NCBI GenBank assembly: GCA_958295525.1
Contig: OY282355.1
Span: 124,001 to 188,000, forward strand
DNA: 64,000 bases
Reading direction: 5' to 3'
From: an uncultured Dehalococcoidia bacterium
Lineage (GTDB): Bacteria; Chloroflexota; Dehalococcoidia; Lucifugimonadales; Australimonadaceae
A model generated the notes under the pieces. It did no database searches, was not told where the DNA came from, and saw only the letters and a program-made list of their open reading frames with translations. Every line of letters starts with the position of its first letter. Position 1 is the stretch's first letter. This document shows, in pieces, positions 40,444 through 50,259 of this stretch. The position numbers and the translations under genes were made by a program.

Positions 40444-41745
40444 CTACGCCCCGCGCAGCCGGATGCCCGCCGCGTCTTCGCGCAGCCCCAGCGCCCGCGC
40501 GAAAACTTCCGCGTCGTCTCCGCCGCCTGCTTTGCGCCAGACGTCCGCAGACGCTTCGTGCAGCGGCAGCCGCAGACCCTCGCGCCGGGCGTTCTCCAGA
40601 ACCGGCTCGTACAGCGAAGCGTAGACGCTGGCGGGCGCCGAAGCCTGCGGCTCGCCGCCGAAAATGACCTCAGCGGCGCGCTCCAACTGCGCCGACGCCC
40701 CCGACGCCGTCCGCATCACCTCGAACATCGCTTGCGCGTCCATGCCTAGTTTCGCCGCGAGGGTGAACGCCTCGAACACGCCCGCGAGATAGAGCGCCGC
40801 CGTAAGGTCGTCGAGCGTCTCTTCCGGGTTGCTCGCCGTCCGGCCGTAATCGGAGCGCATCTCGCCCTTGACCTCGACGCCCGCCTCGCGCTCCAACGCC
40901 TTGACCGCCTCCGTCGGGTCGGCCTGCGCGAGACCTTGATCGGCGGCGCGCTGCCAGGAGTCGCGGGCGGCGTTCCGCAGAGGCAATTCCATTCCCGCCT
41001 GCCCGATCATCCAGCCCATCAACCCCTGATCCTTGATGTTCGTGGACACGTAGGACGTCTGCTCGAATGTTCGGGAGAGGATCTTGGGCGCGATGCGGTT
41101 CAACTGACGGCTCGCCGCCGCTCCGCTCCGCATCACGGAGACCAGCAGGCCGAGGTCTAGCCCCCATTTCGCGCCGAGGACGAGCGTCTCCATCACGCCC
41201 AACTGGTTGATGTCCTTCACCATATTGTTGACGAGTTTGGCCATATTGCCGGAGCCGACCGGCCCCATGAGCCGCGCGTTGGCCGACACCGCGTCCAGCG
41301 CGGGCCGGGCGCGCTCCATCGCGTGCGCGCCGCCGCCGAGCATCACCGTCAGTTCGCCGTCCCACGCCACTTGCCCCGTCCCCGAAACCGGCGCGTCCAA
41401 GTAGACGACGCCGCGCTCGGCGCACGCGGCCTCCATTCGCCGCGCGAACTCAGGATGGACGGTCGAATGGTCGAGCGCGACAGCCCCGGGCTGCGCGCCC
41501 TCCAGCGCTCCGCCCTCGCCGCGCAGGACGGACTCGACGACCACGTCGCCGACGAGGCACAGCGCGATGACGTCGGCTCCCCGCGCGGCGTCGGCGGGCG
41601 ACGCGCAGGGCCGCGCGCCCATATCGGCCAACTCCCTCACTTTGCCCTGGCTGCGGTTGACGACCGCGACGTCGTGCCCCGCCCGCAGCAGGTTGACCGC
41701 CATCGGCTTGCCCATCATTCCCAGCCCGATGAATCCGATACGCAT
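40444..41745 (-). CDS. 3-hydroxyisobutyrate dehydrogenase-family protein with a duplicated C-terminal domain
   Basis: 433 aa, against a usual length of about 290-300. Residues 1-160 are the NAD-binding Rossmann domain (IGFIGLGMMGKPMAVNLL, DAPVSGTG). Residues about 165-285 are the normal helical domain with the catalytic Lys in GNMAKLVNN. Residues about 300-430 look like a second copy of that helical domain (LYLAGVFEAFTLAAKLGMD against GVMETLVLGAKWGLDLG; SGASAQL against SGAAASRQL) but lack the AKLVNN lysine segment. ATG 41745 gives the glycine-rich loop at the N-terminus. Confidence 0.85.
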   Translation of the reverse strand: MRIGFIGLGMMGKPMAVNLLRAGHDVAVVNRSQGKVRELADMGARPCASPADAARGADVIALCLVGDVVVESVLRGEGGALEGAQPGAVALDHSTVHPEFARRMEAACAERGVVYLDAPVSGTGQVAWDGELTVMLGGGAHAMERARPALDAVSANARLMGPVGSGNMAKLVNNMVKDINQLGVMETLVLGAKWGLDLGLLVSVMRSGAAASRQLNRIAPKILSRTFEQTSYVSTNIKDQGLMGWMIGQAGMELPLRNAARDSWQRAADQGLAQADPTEAVKALEREAGVEVKGEMRSDYGRTASNPEETLDDLTAALYLAGVFEAFTLAAKLGMDAQAMFEVMRTASGASAQLERAAEVIFGGEPQASAPASVYASLYEPVLENARREGLRLPLHEASADVWRKAGGGDDAEVFARALGLREDAAGIRLRGA

Positions 41746-41887
41746 CGGCGCGCTCCGCTCGTTGAGGATCAGGGGCGAATGATACTGCAGATGATGCGGC
41801 GCGTTATTGGCCGCTTCGGGGTAGGATTCGGTCTCGCAGCGCCTTATCATGCATCCCGCGCCGCGAGCGTCGCGAAGGAGCATGCGA

Positions 41888-42877
41888 ATGGAATACCGCA
41901 AACTGGGCGACAGCGACCTCGACGTCTCCGTCATCGGGCTGGGGACGAACAACTTCGGCAACCCCGCCCGCATCGCCGATCACGCCGAGAGCCAGCGCGT
42001 GCTCGACGCGTGCCTAGACGCCGGCGTCAACTTCATAGACACGGCGAACATCTACGGCTCCGGCCAAAGCGAGGTTCACGTCGGCGAGGCGCTGCGCGGC
42101 AAGCGCAACGACTTCCTCATCGCCACCAAATTCAATCTCAACGGGCTGAACGGCGAGTCGCCCCGCGACCGGATCCTCAGAAACGCCGAGGAGAGCCTCG
42201 CCAAACTCCGGACGGACGTGATCGACCTCTATCAGATCCACTTCATCCCGCACGGGATTCCGCGCGAGGAGTACCTGGAGCCGCTGAACGACCTCGTGAC
42301 GCAGGGCAAAGTCCGCTATATCGGCGAGTGCAACTACTCCGGCTGGCGGCACGCCGAGGCGAACCGCGCCGCCGAGGAGCGCGGCTGGGCGCCCTTCGTT
42401 TCCGCCCAGAACAACTACAGCCTGATGCATCGGCAGGTGGAGTTGGAACTGCTGCCCTACTGCACGGAGCGCAACATCGGCTTCCTGCCCTACTTTCCGC
42501 TCGCGGGCGGATGGCTCACGGGCAAATACGCCGGAGGCGCGGAGGTTCCCGGCGGCGCGCGACGGATGGTCGGCCAATTGCAAGGCGACGAGCGCTCCCG
42601 CGCCGTCCTCGCCAAACTGGACGCTTTCGCCAACGAGCGCGGGCGCTCCGTGCTCGACCTCGCGTTCGCGTGGCTGCTCGCGCACCCGGCCGTCAGTTCC
42701 GTCATCGCCGGGGCAATGACCCCGGAGCAAGTCCATGCGAACGCCAACGCCGCCGGCTGGACGCTCTCCCCCGAAGACCGCGACGCCGTGGACGCCATCG
42801 CGTCATGGGACGGCTCCGACGAAGAGGTCGAGCGCTTCGGCATGGGGCCGGACGTTCCCTCCGCCCCTGCGCGTTAG
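41888..42877 (+). CDS. Aldo/keto reductase
   Basis: 329 aa NADPH-dependent TIM-barrel oxidoreductase. The catalytic tetrad is visible: Asp and Tyr in NFIDTANIYGSGQSE, Lys in LIATKFN, His in LYQIHF. The C-terminal cofactor segment includes SSVIAGAMTPEQVHAN. ATG 41888 is seven bases after AAGGAG; an in-frame ATG six bases earlier is less well placed. Its stop overlaps the XdhC stop tail-to-tail. Confidence 0.92.
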   Translation: MEYRKLGDSDLDVSVIGLGTNNFGNPARIADHAESQRVLDACLDAGVNFIDTANIYGSGQSEVHVGEALRGKRNDFLIATKFNLNGLNGESPRDRILRNAEESLAKLRTDVIDLYQIHFIPHGIPREEYLEPLNDLVTQGKVRYIGECNYSGWRHAEANRAAEERGWAPFVSAQNNYSLMHRQVELELLPYCTERNIGFLPYFPLAGGWLTGKYAGGAEVPGGARRMVGQLQGDERSRAVLAKLDAFANERGRSVLDLAFAWLLAHPAVSSVIAGAMTPEQVHANANAAGWTLSPEDRDAVDAIASWDGSDEEVERFGMGPDVPSAPAR

Positions 42878-44001
42878 GATGCGGTTGCGGATGCGCTGAG
42901 TTTGCCGACGATGCGGTCTATGCGGGCGGACTCCATCGTCATCGGGCCGCCGAGCCGGTCGTTGCGCCACGCGACGATTTCGGCGACGATGCTGAGGGCG
43001 ATCTCCTCGGGGGAGCGTCCGCCGACGTCGAGGCCGATGGGCGCGTGGATTTCGCGGATGCGCTCCTCGGGGACGCCCTTTCGCAGCAGCGATTCGTAGA
43101 TCATTATGGTTTTGCGCTTGCTGCCGAGCAGCCCGACGTAGCCGGCGCCGGTTCGGGCGGCGGCCTCGGTGGCGTCGTCGTCGTAGTGGTGGCCGCGCGT
43201 GCCGATGACGATGGCGGTGTTGGGGGTTACGGGGAAGGATCGGACGCCCTCGGAGTAGGGGGCGACGCTGACGGCTTCGGCCATTGGGAAGCGCTCGGCG
43301 TTGGCGAATTCTCGGCGGTCGTCGGTGATCATCACGCGGAAGCCCATCATTTGGGCGAGGCGCGCGACCTGCAGGTTGACGTGGCCGCCGCCGACGCAGA
43401 CGAGGAGCGCGGGGGCGGTGTAGCCCTCGACGAACGCCTCGTCGCCTTGCTCGGTGCGGATGCGGGCGGTTTTGCCCATCGGCGTCACGGCGCGGGCGGA
43501 CTCGACGGCTTGCGCGTCGAGGGCGGGGTCGCCGAGCGAGCCGTCGGGCGGGGCGTTCTCGCGGACGACGATGCGGGCGCCTATGGGGAGGCGGTCGCTG
43601 GAGACGAGGGTGGCGACGGCGAGCGGGGGGCCTCCGGCGTAGGCGGCGGCGATTTCGGCGGAGAGGGCGCGGGCGTCCGCCGCCTTGTCGGCGTAGGGGG
43701 CGATGTAGAAGAACATAGAGCCGCCGCAGACGAGGCCGTCGCGGGCGGCGATGTCTTCGTTGAGGAAGTAGCGTTTGTAGAGGGGGCCGGAGCGCTCGCG
43801 CAGGGCTTCTTTCGCGGCGAACCAGATGTCGCCTTCGACGCAGCCGCCGCCGAGCGTGCCGACGGTGGAGCCGTCGCCGCGGACGAGGAGGGCGGCTCCG
43901 GGCTTCTGGGGCGTGGAGCCTTGCGTGTGGACGACGGTGGCGATGACGAAATCGTCGTTCGCGTCCGCGAGGGCTGCGGCTTCATCGTAGACGGCTTTCA
44001 T
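42874..44001 (-). CDS. XdhC/CoxI-family molybdenum cofactor insertion protein
   Basis: 375 aa. The N-terminal XdhC/CoxI part has TVVHTQGSTPQKPGAALLV and LGGGCVEGD; the C-terminal Rossmann domain has LLVCVGGGHVNLQVARLA, VMITDDRREFANAERFP and YVGLLGSKRK. Such proteins bind and sulfurate molybdenum cofactor for xanthine- or CO-dehydrogenase-type enzymes. No such hydroxylase is in this window, so its client is elsewhere. Confidence 0.9.
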   Translation of the reverse strand: MKAVYDEAAALADANDDFVIATVVHTQGSTPQKPGAALLVRGDGSTVGTLGGGCVEGDIWFAAKEALRERSGPLYKRYFLNEDIAARDGLVCGGSMFFYIAPYADKAADARALSAEIAAAYAGGPPLAVATLVSSDRLPIGARIVVRENAPPDGSLGDPALDAQAVESARAVTPMGKTARIRTEQGDEAFVEGYTAPALLVCVGGGHVNLQVARLAQMMGFRVMITDDRREFANAERFPMAEAVSVAPYSEGVRSFPVTPNTAIVIGTRGHHYDDDATEAAARTGAGYVGLLGSKRKTIMIYESLLRKGVPEERIREIHAPIGLDVGGRSPEEIALSIVAEIVAWRNDRLGGPMTMESARIDRIVGKLSASATAS

Positions 44002-44043
44002 AAGGCGATTGTAGCACGCCCGCGAGGGCCGGGTAGGGGGCGG

Positions 44044-44288
44044 GATTCCCGCCTGCGCGGGAATGACGGGGCAAGGGGGCGGGATTCCCGCCTACGCGGG
44101 AATGACGGGGCAAAGGGGGCGCTGCGCGCCGCATGGGTTCCCGCTTTCGCGGGAATGACGTGGCGCATAGGCGCCGGACGGCGAATGCGGGTCGTCGTCC
44201 GCAGGCGAGGCGTCAGGGGATGCGAGGTTCCCGCCTCCGCGGGAATGACGATTGGGGGGCGGGATTCCCGCTTTCGCGGGGAACGACG
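44044..44288. repeat. Cluster of five palindromes between xdhC and the type III res gene
   Basis: Copies at 44044-44068, 44083-44107, 44136-44160, 44226-44250 and 44263-44288, all in the same orientation. Centres vary (CTGC, CTAC, TTTC, CTCC). They fill the 305-base gap 44002-44306; no gene is present. This is the densest cluster in the window and sits at the 3' edge of the restriction-modification operon. Confidence 0.9.
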
Positions 44289-44306
44289 GGGCAAAGGGGG
44301 CGGGGG

Positions 44307-46922
44307 TTAGCGCGGGGCGGCGGTTCGCAGTTCGGCGGCGAGTTCCCAGAAGGAGGGGGCGGTCGAGCGGCGGAACGTTTCGTAGGGGACTTTGAGGTAG
44401 TCCCATTGGACGCCCGTGAGCGCGGAGGCGTCGCGGCTCCACTGGCGGGCGCGGGCGTCTTTCAGCGCGACCTCTATGTCCTCGAGCCCTTTCGTTTCGA
44501 TGAGCCAGTGGTCGCCGTTGACGAGGCGGACGATGAAGTCCGGGTAGTAGAGGCGGAGCGCGCCCTGCGAGTCCTGATACTCCAGCGTGAAGCGGACGAG
44601 CGGCGCGTTCTTGCCGTAGGCGGCGACGTCGCCGGCGCGGTCGAGGAATTGCGCGAACTCGGCCTCGTAGGGGTTGTCGCACGCGACGAGATTGAAAACC
44701 GTCTTGGCGCCCCGAAAGACGACGCGGTCGCGGGTTTCGCTCCACTCGAAGCCGGGCGTATCGCTGAGGCGCAGCGCGTCGCCGGTGGGGCGAACCTCGC
44801 GCTGCGCGACGCTCCGCGCCCAGACCGCGCGCCGGAACGCGAGGAAAATCGCTGTCTTGGCGTCGGCGCGGTTGAGGCGCGTCAGCACGTATTCCTCCTC
44901 CATCGAGTAGTAGCCGCCGAACAGCGCGTTCTCGATGTATTCCTTCACGAGCCCTGCGAGAATGTGGAATTGCCCGACGAGCCGGCATTCCTTCTCGATG
45001 AGTTGGCAGGCCGCGTTGACGTAGCCCGCCGGGTCCGCCGGAAAGTCGCGCTCGATCTCCTGCGTGTCCACGACGTCCAGCGTGAGCATCTCCCGCCCCT
45101 GGTAGAGGATCGTGTCCTCCCGGATCAGGTGGGGGTGCGGCGGCGCGACCGTGATGGGCTCGATCTCGTCCAGCGTCATTCCCTCCAGGCCGACGGACAC
45201 GGCGAGCGACGGCGTGAGCAGCGGAACCTCGACGTCGCACTCCGATTTCGACGGGTCGACGTAGACGGCGTGAAAGTTCGGGCGGACGTCGTTGACCGGC
45301 CTCCATTCGACGTCCAGCCCCTCCTCCTCGATATATTCCGACCAGAATTGCTTGAACGCCTCGTGCTCGATGACGATGATCTCCTCGTCGTGGCCGGAGC
45401 CGGGGAGATTCATTCTGCGGAGGCCGCGCCCGAGCGTTTGCTCCGGCAGAATCTGCGCTTTGGAGGTGTACGGGCGCAAGGGCACGATCACGACGACGTT
45501 CTTCACATCCCAGCCCTCGCGGAGCATCAGGACGCTCACGATGGCGCGGTAGGGGTTGTCGTCGGAGTCCACTTTGCGCGCGGCTTCCCGCAATCTGTCC
45601 AATTCGCGCTGATTGGACGTTCCCTCCGCGACCTCGCCCTTCTGGTTCGTGTGGATGGTGAGCACGCGCTCCGCGAACCCCTCCTGCCCCTCCAGCCAGT
45701 TGGCGATCTGATCGGCGGACTTGGTGTTCTCCGTCATCACGAACAGCACGGGCTTCTTGCCCGACTTCTCCATTTCGGCGTTGATCTCCCGCCATTTGGC
45801 GACGCCCGCGACCAGCCGGTCGCGGTAGCGGTTGGATGCGTCGTTGCTCTGATAGTCGACCACGCCGGAGAGTTCGCCGAGGATGGGGCGTTTGACGATG
45901 CCGTCGGCGACGGCTTGCGCGATGGGATAGTCCACGACGATTTCGCGGAAGAGGGCGCCGTTCTGATGCTTGGGGGTCGCGGTGAAGTCGAGTTGGGCGG
46001 CCACGCCGCCGCCGCGCTCCGCGAGCGTATCGTTCAGCCGCGCGATGACTTTCGCCCACTCCAAGTCGTCGTTGTGCAAGTGATGGCCTTCGTCGTTCAT
46101 CACGAGGATGCGGTCGTGGCGGGCGACGAGATCGCGCAGCGCCTCGCCTGATCCGGCGGCGTCGGGGCGGACGCGCGGGCCGAGCACGCCCGTCATCGCG
46201 GGCGGTTCGTTGCGCGACGCGCGGTCGGCGGGCGCGTCGTAGAGCCGCTGCACGTTCGTCAGATAGAGCGCTCCGAGCGTGGACGGCGCGGACGGGTTGT
46301 CGCGCAGCACGACGGAGAACTGCCATTGCGATTGGAACTCCGGGGGAATGAGCGGATCCTCGCGGAAGACGCGCCCGTCCTCGAAATCGGTCTTGAGGCG
46401 CTCGTAGACGATGACGTTCGGCGCGATCAGCAGAAAGGCGCGCGGCAGTTCCGACCCCGGCTCCAAAACGGCGTTGAGGTACGACCAAACGACGGCCATG
46501 CTCATTACTTTCGTCTTGCCGGAGCCCGTCGCCATCTTGAAGACGTACCTGGCGAGGTCGTCGTCGTTCGGGTCGAGCAAAAACCGGCCTTGCTCCGGCG
46601 GAAAGTTGCGCGCGAGGTCGAACATCGAGCGCAGCCGCCGGACTTCGTAGAGATGGATCAGCGTCTCTATCGCCTCGCGCTGGCAGAAGTAGTAGCGGAA
46701 TTCGCCGGCGCTTTTGCCGCGCCCGACCTTGTGGTCGTCCTCGAACCAGTACTGCAGCAAGCGCTTGGTCGTGTCCGACGCGCCCGGGTAGCCTTCGCCG
46801 CGCCACTGCGCGACGGCGTTGCGAATCTTCGGGACGAGCATCGCCTTGCTGGGGCGGCGCTCGCCTTGCGGAATCGCGTAGGCGTTCAGCAGGCCGGGCG
46901 CGCTTGCGCTCCGCAGACTCAT
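44307..46922 (-). CDS. res: Type III restriction enzyme, helicase-nuclease (Res) subunit
   Basis: 871 aa. A superfamily 2 translocase with Walker A KMATGSGKT (about residues 131-139), the DExH-like MNDEGHH, FTATP and the late LGRGLRR helicase motif. A C-terminal PD-(D/E)xK nuclease is visible as YYPDFIVRLVNGDHWLIETKG. It needs Mod for DNA recognition. Its ATG overlaps the mod stop (ATGA), so Res output is tied to translation of mod. Length is near normal for the family, and no frame damage is seen. Confidence 0.92.
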   Translation of the reverse strand: MSLRSASAPGLLNAYAIPQGERRPSKAMLVPKIRNAVAQWRGEGYPGASDTTKRLLQYWFEDDHKVGRGKSAGEFRYYFCQREAIETLIHLYEVRRLRSMFDLARNFPPEQGRFLLDPNDDDLARYVFKMATGSGKTKVMSMAVVWSYLNAVLEPGSELPRAFLLIAPNVIVYERLKTDFEDGRVFREDPLIPPEFQSQWQFSVVLRDNPSAPSTLGALYLTNVQRLYDAPADRASRNEPPAMTGVLGPRVRPDAAGSGEALRDLVARHDRILVMNDEGHHLHNDDLEWAKVIARLNDTLAERGGGVAAQLDFTATPKHQNGALFREIVVDYPIAQAVADGIVKRPILGELSGVVDYQSNDASNRYRDRLVAGVAKWREINAEMEKSGKKPVLFVMTENTKSADQIANWLEGQEGFAERVLTIHTNQKGEVAEGTSNQRELDRLREAARKVDSDDNPYRAIVSVLMLREGWDVKNVVVIVPLRPYTSKAQILPEQTLGRGLRRMNLPGSGHDEEIIVIEHEAFKQFWSEYIEEEGLDVEWRPVNDVRPNFHAVYVDPSKSECDVEVPLLTPSLAVSVGLEGMTLDEIEPITVAPPHPHLIREDTILYQGREMLTLDVVDTQEIERDFPADPAGYVNAACQLIEKECRLVGQFHILAGLVKEYIENALFGGYYSMEEEYVLTRLNRADAKTAIFLAFRRAVWARSVAQREVRPTGDALRLSDTPGFEWSETRDRVVFRGAKTVFNLVACDNPYEAEFAQFLDRAGDVAAYGKNAPLVRFTLEYQDSQGALRLYYPDFIVRLVNGDHWLIETKGLEDIEVALKDARARQWSRDASALTGVQWDYLKVPYETFRRSTAPSFWELAAELRTAAPR

Positions 46923-48903
46923 TCCAGCGCAACCTCATGCAATTTCGTCGCGTCGTTGCCGAAGATGTCGATCACTTTGACGAGAATCCGGCGCGTTCCC
47001 GCCTCCTCGTAGACGTGGGGCTCGCTCAGCAGAATCAGCGCGGGCGCGCTCCGCGTCCGGTAGGTCTGCCATTCGTTGTGGAACGTGTCGCCGTCGCCCG
47101 CCGCGCCGTAGTTCCAATCCACCGCCCAGAAATCAATGTAGTCCGACCACTTCTTGATCCGCGAGCGAACCTCGTCCGGCACGAGTTCCGGGTTCGGAAT
47201 GATGAATTCGTCCAGGCGGACGACGACCTGCCGCCCGGCCGTCTCGAGCGACGTCTTGAGATAGGCGAGTTCGTGGAATCGCACGCCGCCGCTCTCGACG
47301 GCGCGCTTGTCCATCACCTCGCGCGGAATCACGAGCAGGCGGACGTTCACGCCCTCCGCCTGCGCCTCGTCCGCGATCGTGTCGTGCAGACCGAGTTCCC
47401 ACTCCCAGCCGAGGACGTCCAGCCCGCCGATGCGGTTCGCCGCGCACTCGCGGACAGCGGCCATTATCTCGTCGCGCGTCACCGGCGCGTCCGCCGGGCC
47501 GACGTGCGCCATCCGCCCCGCCTTCCGCCCGTGCAGATGCTGATGCCCGCCGACGGCCTCCGCGTTGTAAAGCGCGATGATGAATCGGTAGTACTCCGCA
47601 ACGGCGCGCTCCGGCGGCTTGTCGCCGTTCAGCACGTTCACTTGCCAGTGGCGCCGCTCGTAGCGCCCCAAATTCAGCAACTGGAACGGGCGGCAGCCGT
47701 CAATGTCCAGCATCCGCTTGCGCGCCACCTGAATCGCATATCTGGAGAGGTCGCATCCGATCCAGCGCCGCCCCAACCTCTCCGCGACGGCCAGCGTCGT
47801 GCCGGAGCCTGCGAAAAAGTCCAGCACGAGGTCGCCCTCGTTGGACGACGCTTTGATCACGCGCTCCAGCAGCGCCTCGGGCTTTTGGGTGGGGTAGCCT
47901 CTACGCTCTAGGGAATGCGCGTGCACGTTGGCAACGTCAATCCAAACATCCTCAAATGCTTTCCCTCGTTGCTCGTCTAAGTAGCGGACTTGTCGAGGAA
48001 CTCTCCCTGGAGCAGACTGCACCACTTCCCCTGCGGCATAAGCGCGCCCCATTCGTTCCTTCGTCCATCGCCAAGTCCTCGTAACCCCTAAGAACTCGTA
48101 GGTCAGTGAAGAAGCGGAGTCTTGCGTTGGTGCGGTTAGCGCAGTATATGACACTAGTCGTCCGTTCGCGTCAGGCTTGTATTGCTGTTTGGTTTTGTCA
48201 TCCAAGTCATTCAGGTCATAGGGCGCTATAACTGCTTCTACGTTCCAAGTGTAGTTAGGTGATTTGGAGTAGAACATTAGCAAGTCGTGGGCAGCAGGGA
48301 GGCTTCGCGTTGCATTCCCTTTCACAGTGCTCGTTCGCTTCCACACAATTTCGTTACGGAATTCATCCGCTCCGAAAACGTCATCTATCAGCAATTTGAG
48401 ATAGTGACTCGCCGTCGGGTCGCAGTGGAGATACATACTTCCTGTTGGGCTCAGCAACTCCCGGGCGAGCGTCAGCCGCTCGTGCATCATTTGGAGGTAC
48501 GACTCCATGCCTTTGCCCCACGTGTCGCGGTAGGCTTTCTCCTCGATGAGGTTGGCCTCTTTGCGCCACGTCTCGTCACCGACGCGCACCTGGTAGGAGA
48601 AGTCCTGCCCGGAGGCGAAAGGCGGGTCTATGTAGATGAGGTCAACCTTGCCGGCGAGGGGCTCGAGGCCGATGGAGGGGTCGCCTGCGATGAGGGATGC
48701 GAGGATGCGCTTGTTGTCGCCCCAGATCAGGCTATTGGCCCAATCGGCGCCCGGCCGCGGGGGGGGGCGACAACATGGGAAAGCAGGCCCTCGCGCGAGG
48801 CGCGGGAGCGATTTATCGTCTCGGCGATTTGGAAAGGAAGGGCGACGCGCTCGACGGCGGCGCTCTTGCCTGGCCATACGAGTTCGACGCGGGTGGGCTC
48901 CAT
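46919..48903 (-). CDS. mod: Type III DNA methyltransferase (Mod), frameshifted at a poly-G tract
   Basis: The reading frame begins at ATG 48903 (MEPTRVELVWPGKSAAVERV) but, with nine C on the coding strand (48767-48759), runs out at a TGA at 48727-48729. The rest of the enzyme, from GADWANSLIWGDNKRI to the end, lies in the next frame. Adding one C (or removing two) joins them as a 661-aa protein. The body has the catalytic IDPPFASG, the SAM motif FFAGSGTT and an extensive C-terminal domain. The target-recognition region (about 47900-48400) is far more AT-rich than the rest. Either a phase-off state or a homopolymer sequencing error. Confidence 0.85.
48759..48767. repeat. Nine-G homopolymer in the mod coding region
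   Basis: Read as C9 on the coding strand, about 45 codons into mod, exactly where the N-terminal and main frames must be joined. No comparable mononucleotide run in a coding region was noticed elsewhere in the window. Confidence 0.9.
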
Positions 48904-48989
48904 TGGGCGGGGTCTCTCCTTGCGGCGGGGTTGGGGGATTGCGGCGGGCGCGAGGGTAGCATAGGGCGGGGCTGGGGGCAAGGGGGCGA

Positions 48990-49014
48990 GGTTCCCGCCT
49001 ACGTGGGAACGACG
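48990..49014. repeat. Dispersed palindrome upstream of mod
   Basis: GTTCCCGCCTACGTGGGAACGACG, a slightly decayed copy. The gap 48904-49222 between divergent mod and the amidohydrolase otherwise shows no gene. Confidence 0.75.
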
Positions 49015-49222
49015 GGACAGGGGGGCGAGGGCGATGCGCAGCGCGAGCCCTCCTCAGCCGCGGCGGTTGCCCCTTCCCCGCGCGCGGCCTATCATTCCGC
49101 GCAAGCGCGATTCACGGCGGCATCCGGGCGGCTGACGCGGCAAGCGAACCGCCCTGCCCAGAATGCGGACTGCCCTGCTAGGCTGCGAACGGCCCTACCC
49201 AGGGATGCGAAGGAGGCGGCGT

Positions 49223-50254
49223 ATGACGACAACGACGACGGCGACGCTCTGCATTGACGCGGACGGCCACGTGCGCGACACGGACGAGGACGTGCGCCCC
49301 TACGTGAGCCCGCCCTACAACGAAAGGCCGCGCCTGAGCGGGGGCGTCGCGCGCGACGGCTTCGACAACACGCTCGGCAACCGCCTCGGCACGCGCGAGG
49401 TGGACGTGAGCGTCTGGCTCGACGCGCTGGAGCGCGGCGGCCTCTCCGCCTCCGTTCTCTACCCCACCGGCAGCCTCGCCTGCGGCTGGCTCCGCGAGCC
49501 CGGGTTCGCCGCCGCCCGCGCTTCCGCCTACAACGACTGGCTCTTCGACGTCTACCTCAAAGCCGACTCCCGCTTCAAGGGCGTCGCGCTCCTCCCCGTG
49601 CAAGACCCTGCGGCGTCCGCCGCCGAACTCCGCCGCGCCGTAACCGAACTCGGCATGGTCGGCGGAATGCTGCCCGAAGGGCCCCACCTCTTCGGCAAGC
49701 CGGAGTTCGACGTTCTCTACGAGGAAGCGCAGCGTCTCGGCGTTCCGCTCGCGGCGCACGGGAGCGGGCGGCTCACCGGCCTCTACGACGAGTTTCTGTT
49801 CGACAACCTCTCGCAGGTCCACTCGCTCGGCCACGCCTTCACTCAAATGAAGCAGTTCGTCAGCATCATCCTCTCCGGCGTCCCCGAAAAGTTCCCTGAT
49901 CTGAAAATCGCCTTCTTGGAGGCCGGATGCGGGTGGGCCGTCTATATGCTCGACCGGATGGACGAGCGCTATCACGTTCGCGGGCGCGAGGATTCCCCCA
50001 TCCTCACGAAGTATCCGAGCGAGTACCTCGCATCCGGCAATATCTTCATCTCTTGCGAGGCGGAGGAGCGGATGCTGCCGGAGACGCTCCGCGTCCTCGG
50101 CGAGGACGTCATCGTCTTCGCGTCCGACTTTCCCCATTGGGACGCGGAGTTCCCGGAGAACGTCCATCATCTGCTCGCCCGCGAGGATCTCACGCCCGCG
50201 CAGCGCGAGAAAGTCGCCGGACGCAACGCCCAGCGCCTCTACGGGCTCGCGTGA
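49223..50254 (+). CDS. Amidohydrolase family 2 protein
   Basis: 343 aa ACMSD-like TIM barrel. Metal-site segments: IDADGHVRD at the start, AAHGSG in the middle, and ASDFPHWDAEFP near the end. It differs from the 23657-24730 paralogue but shares the layout. ATG 49223 is preceded by AGGAGG at six bases. Its stop overlaps a GTG of the next SDR gene, so the pair is probably an operon. Substrate unknown; probably a cyclic or aromatic acid. Confidence 0.85.
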   Translation: MTTTTTATLCIDADGHVRDTDEDVRPYVSPPYNERPRLSGGVARDGFDNTLGNRLGTREVDVSVWLDALERGGLSASVLYPTGSLACGWLREPGFAAARASAYNDWLFDVYLKADSRFKGVALLPVQDPAASAAELRRAVTELGMVGGMLPEGPHLFGKPEFDVLYEEAQRLGVPLAAHGSGRLTGLYDEFLFDNLSQVHSLGHAFTQMKQFVSIILSGVPEKFPDLKIAFLEAGCGWAVYMLDRMDERYHVRGREDSPILTKYPSEYLASGNIFISCEAEERMLPETLRVLGEDVIVFASDFPHWDAEFPENVHHLLAREDLTPAQREKVAGRNAQRLYGLA

Positions 50255-50259
50255 GCGCG

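Noticed and set aside
48727-48903. The short N-terminal mod frame as an independent small gene.
   Set aside because: Its sequence continues naturally into the Mod body after a one-base shift at the G-run, so it is the same gene.
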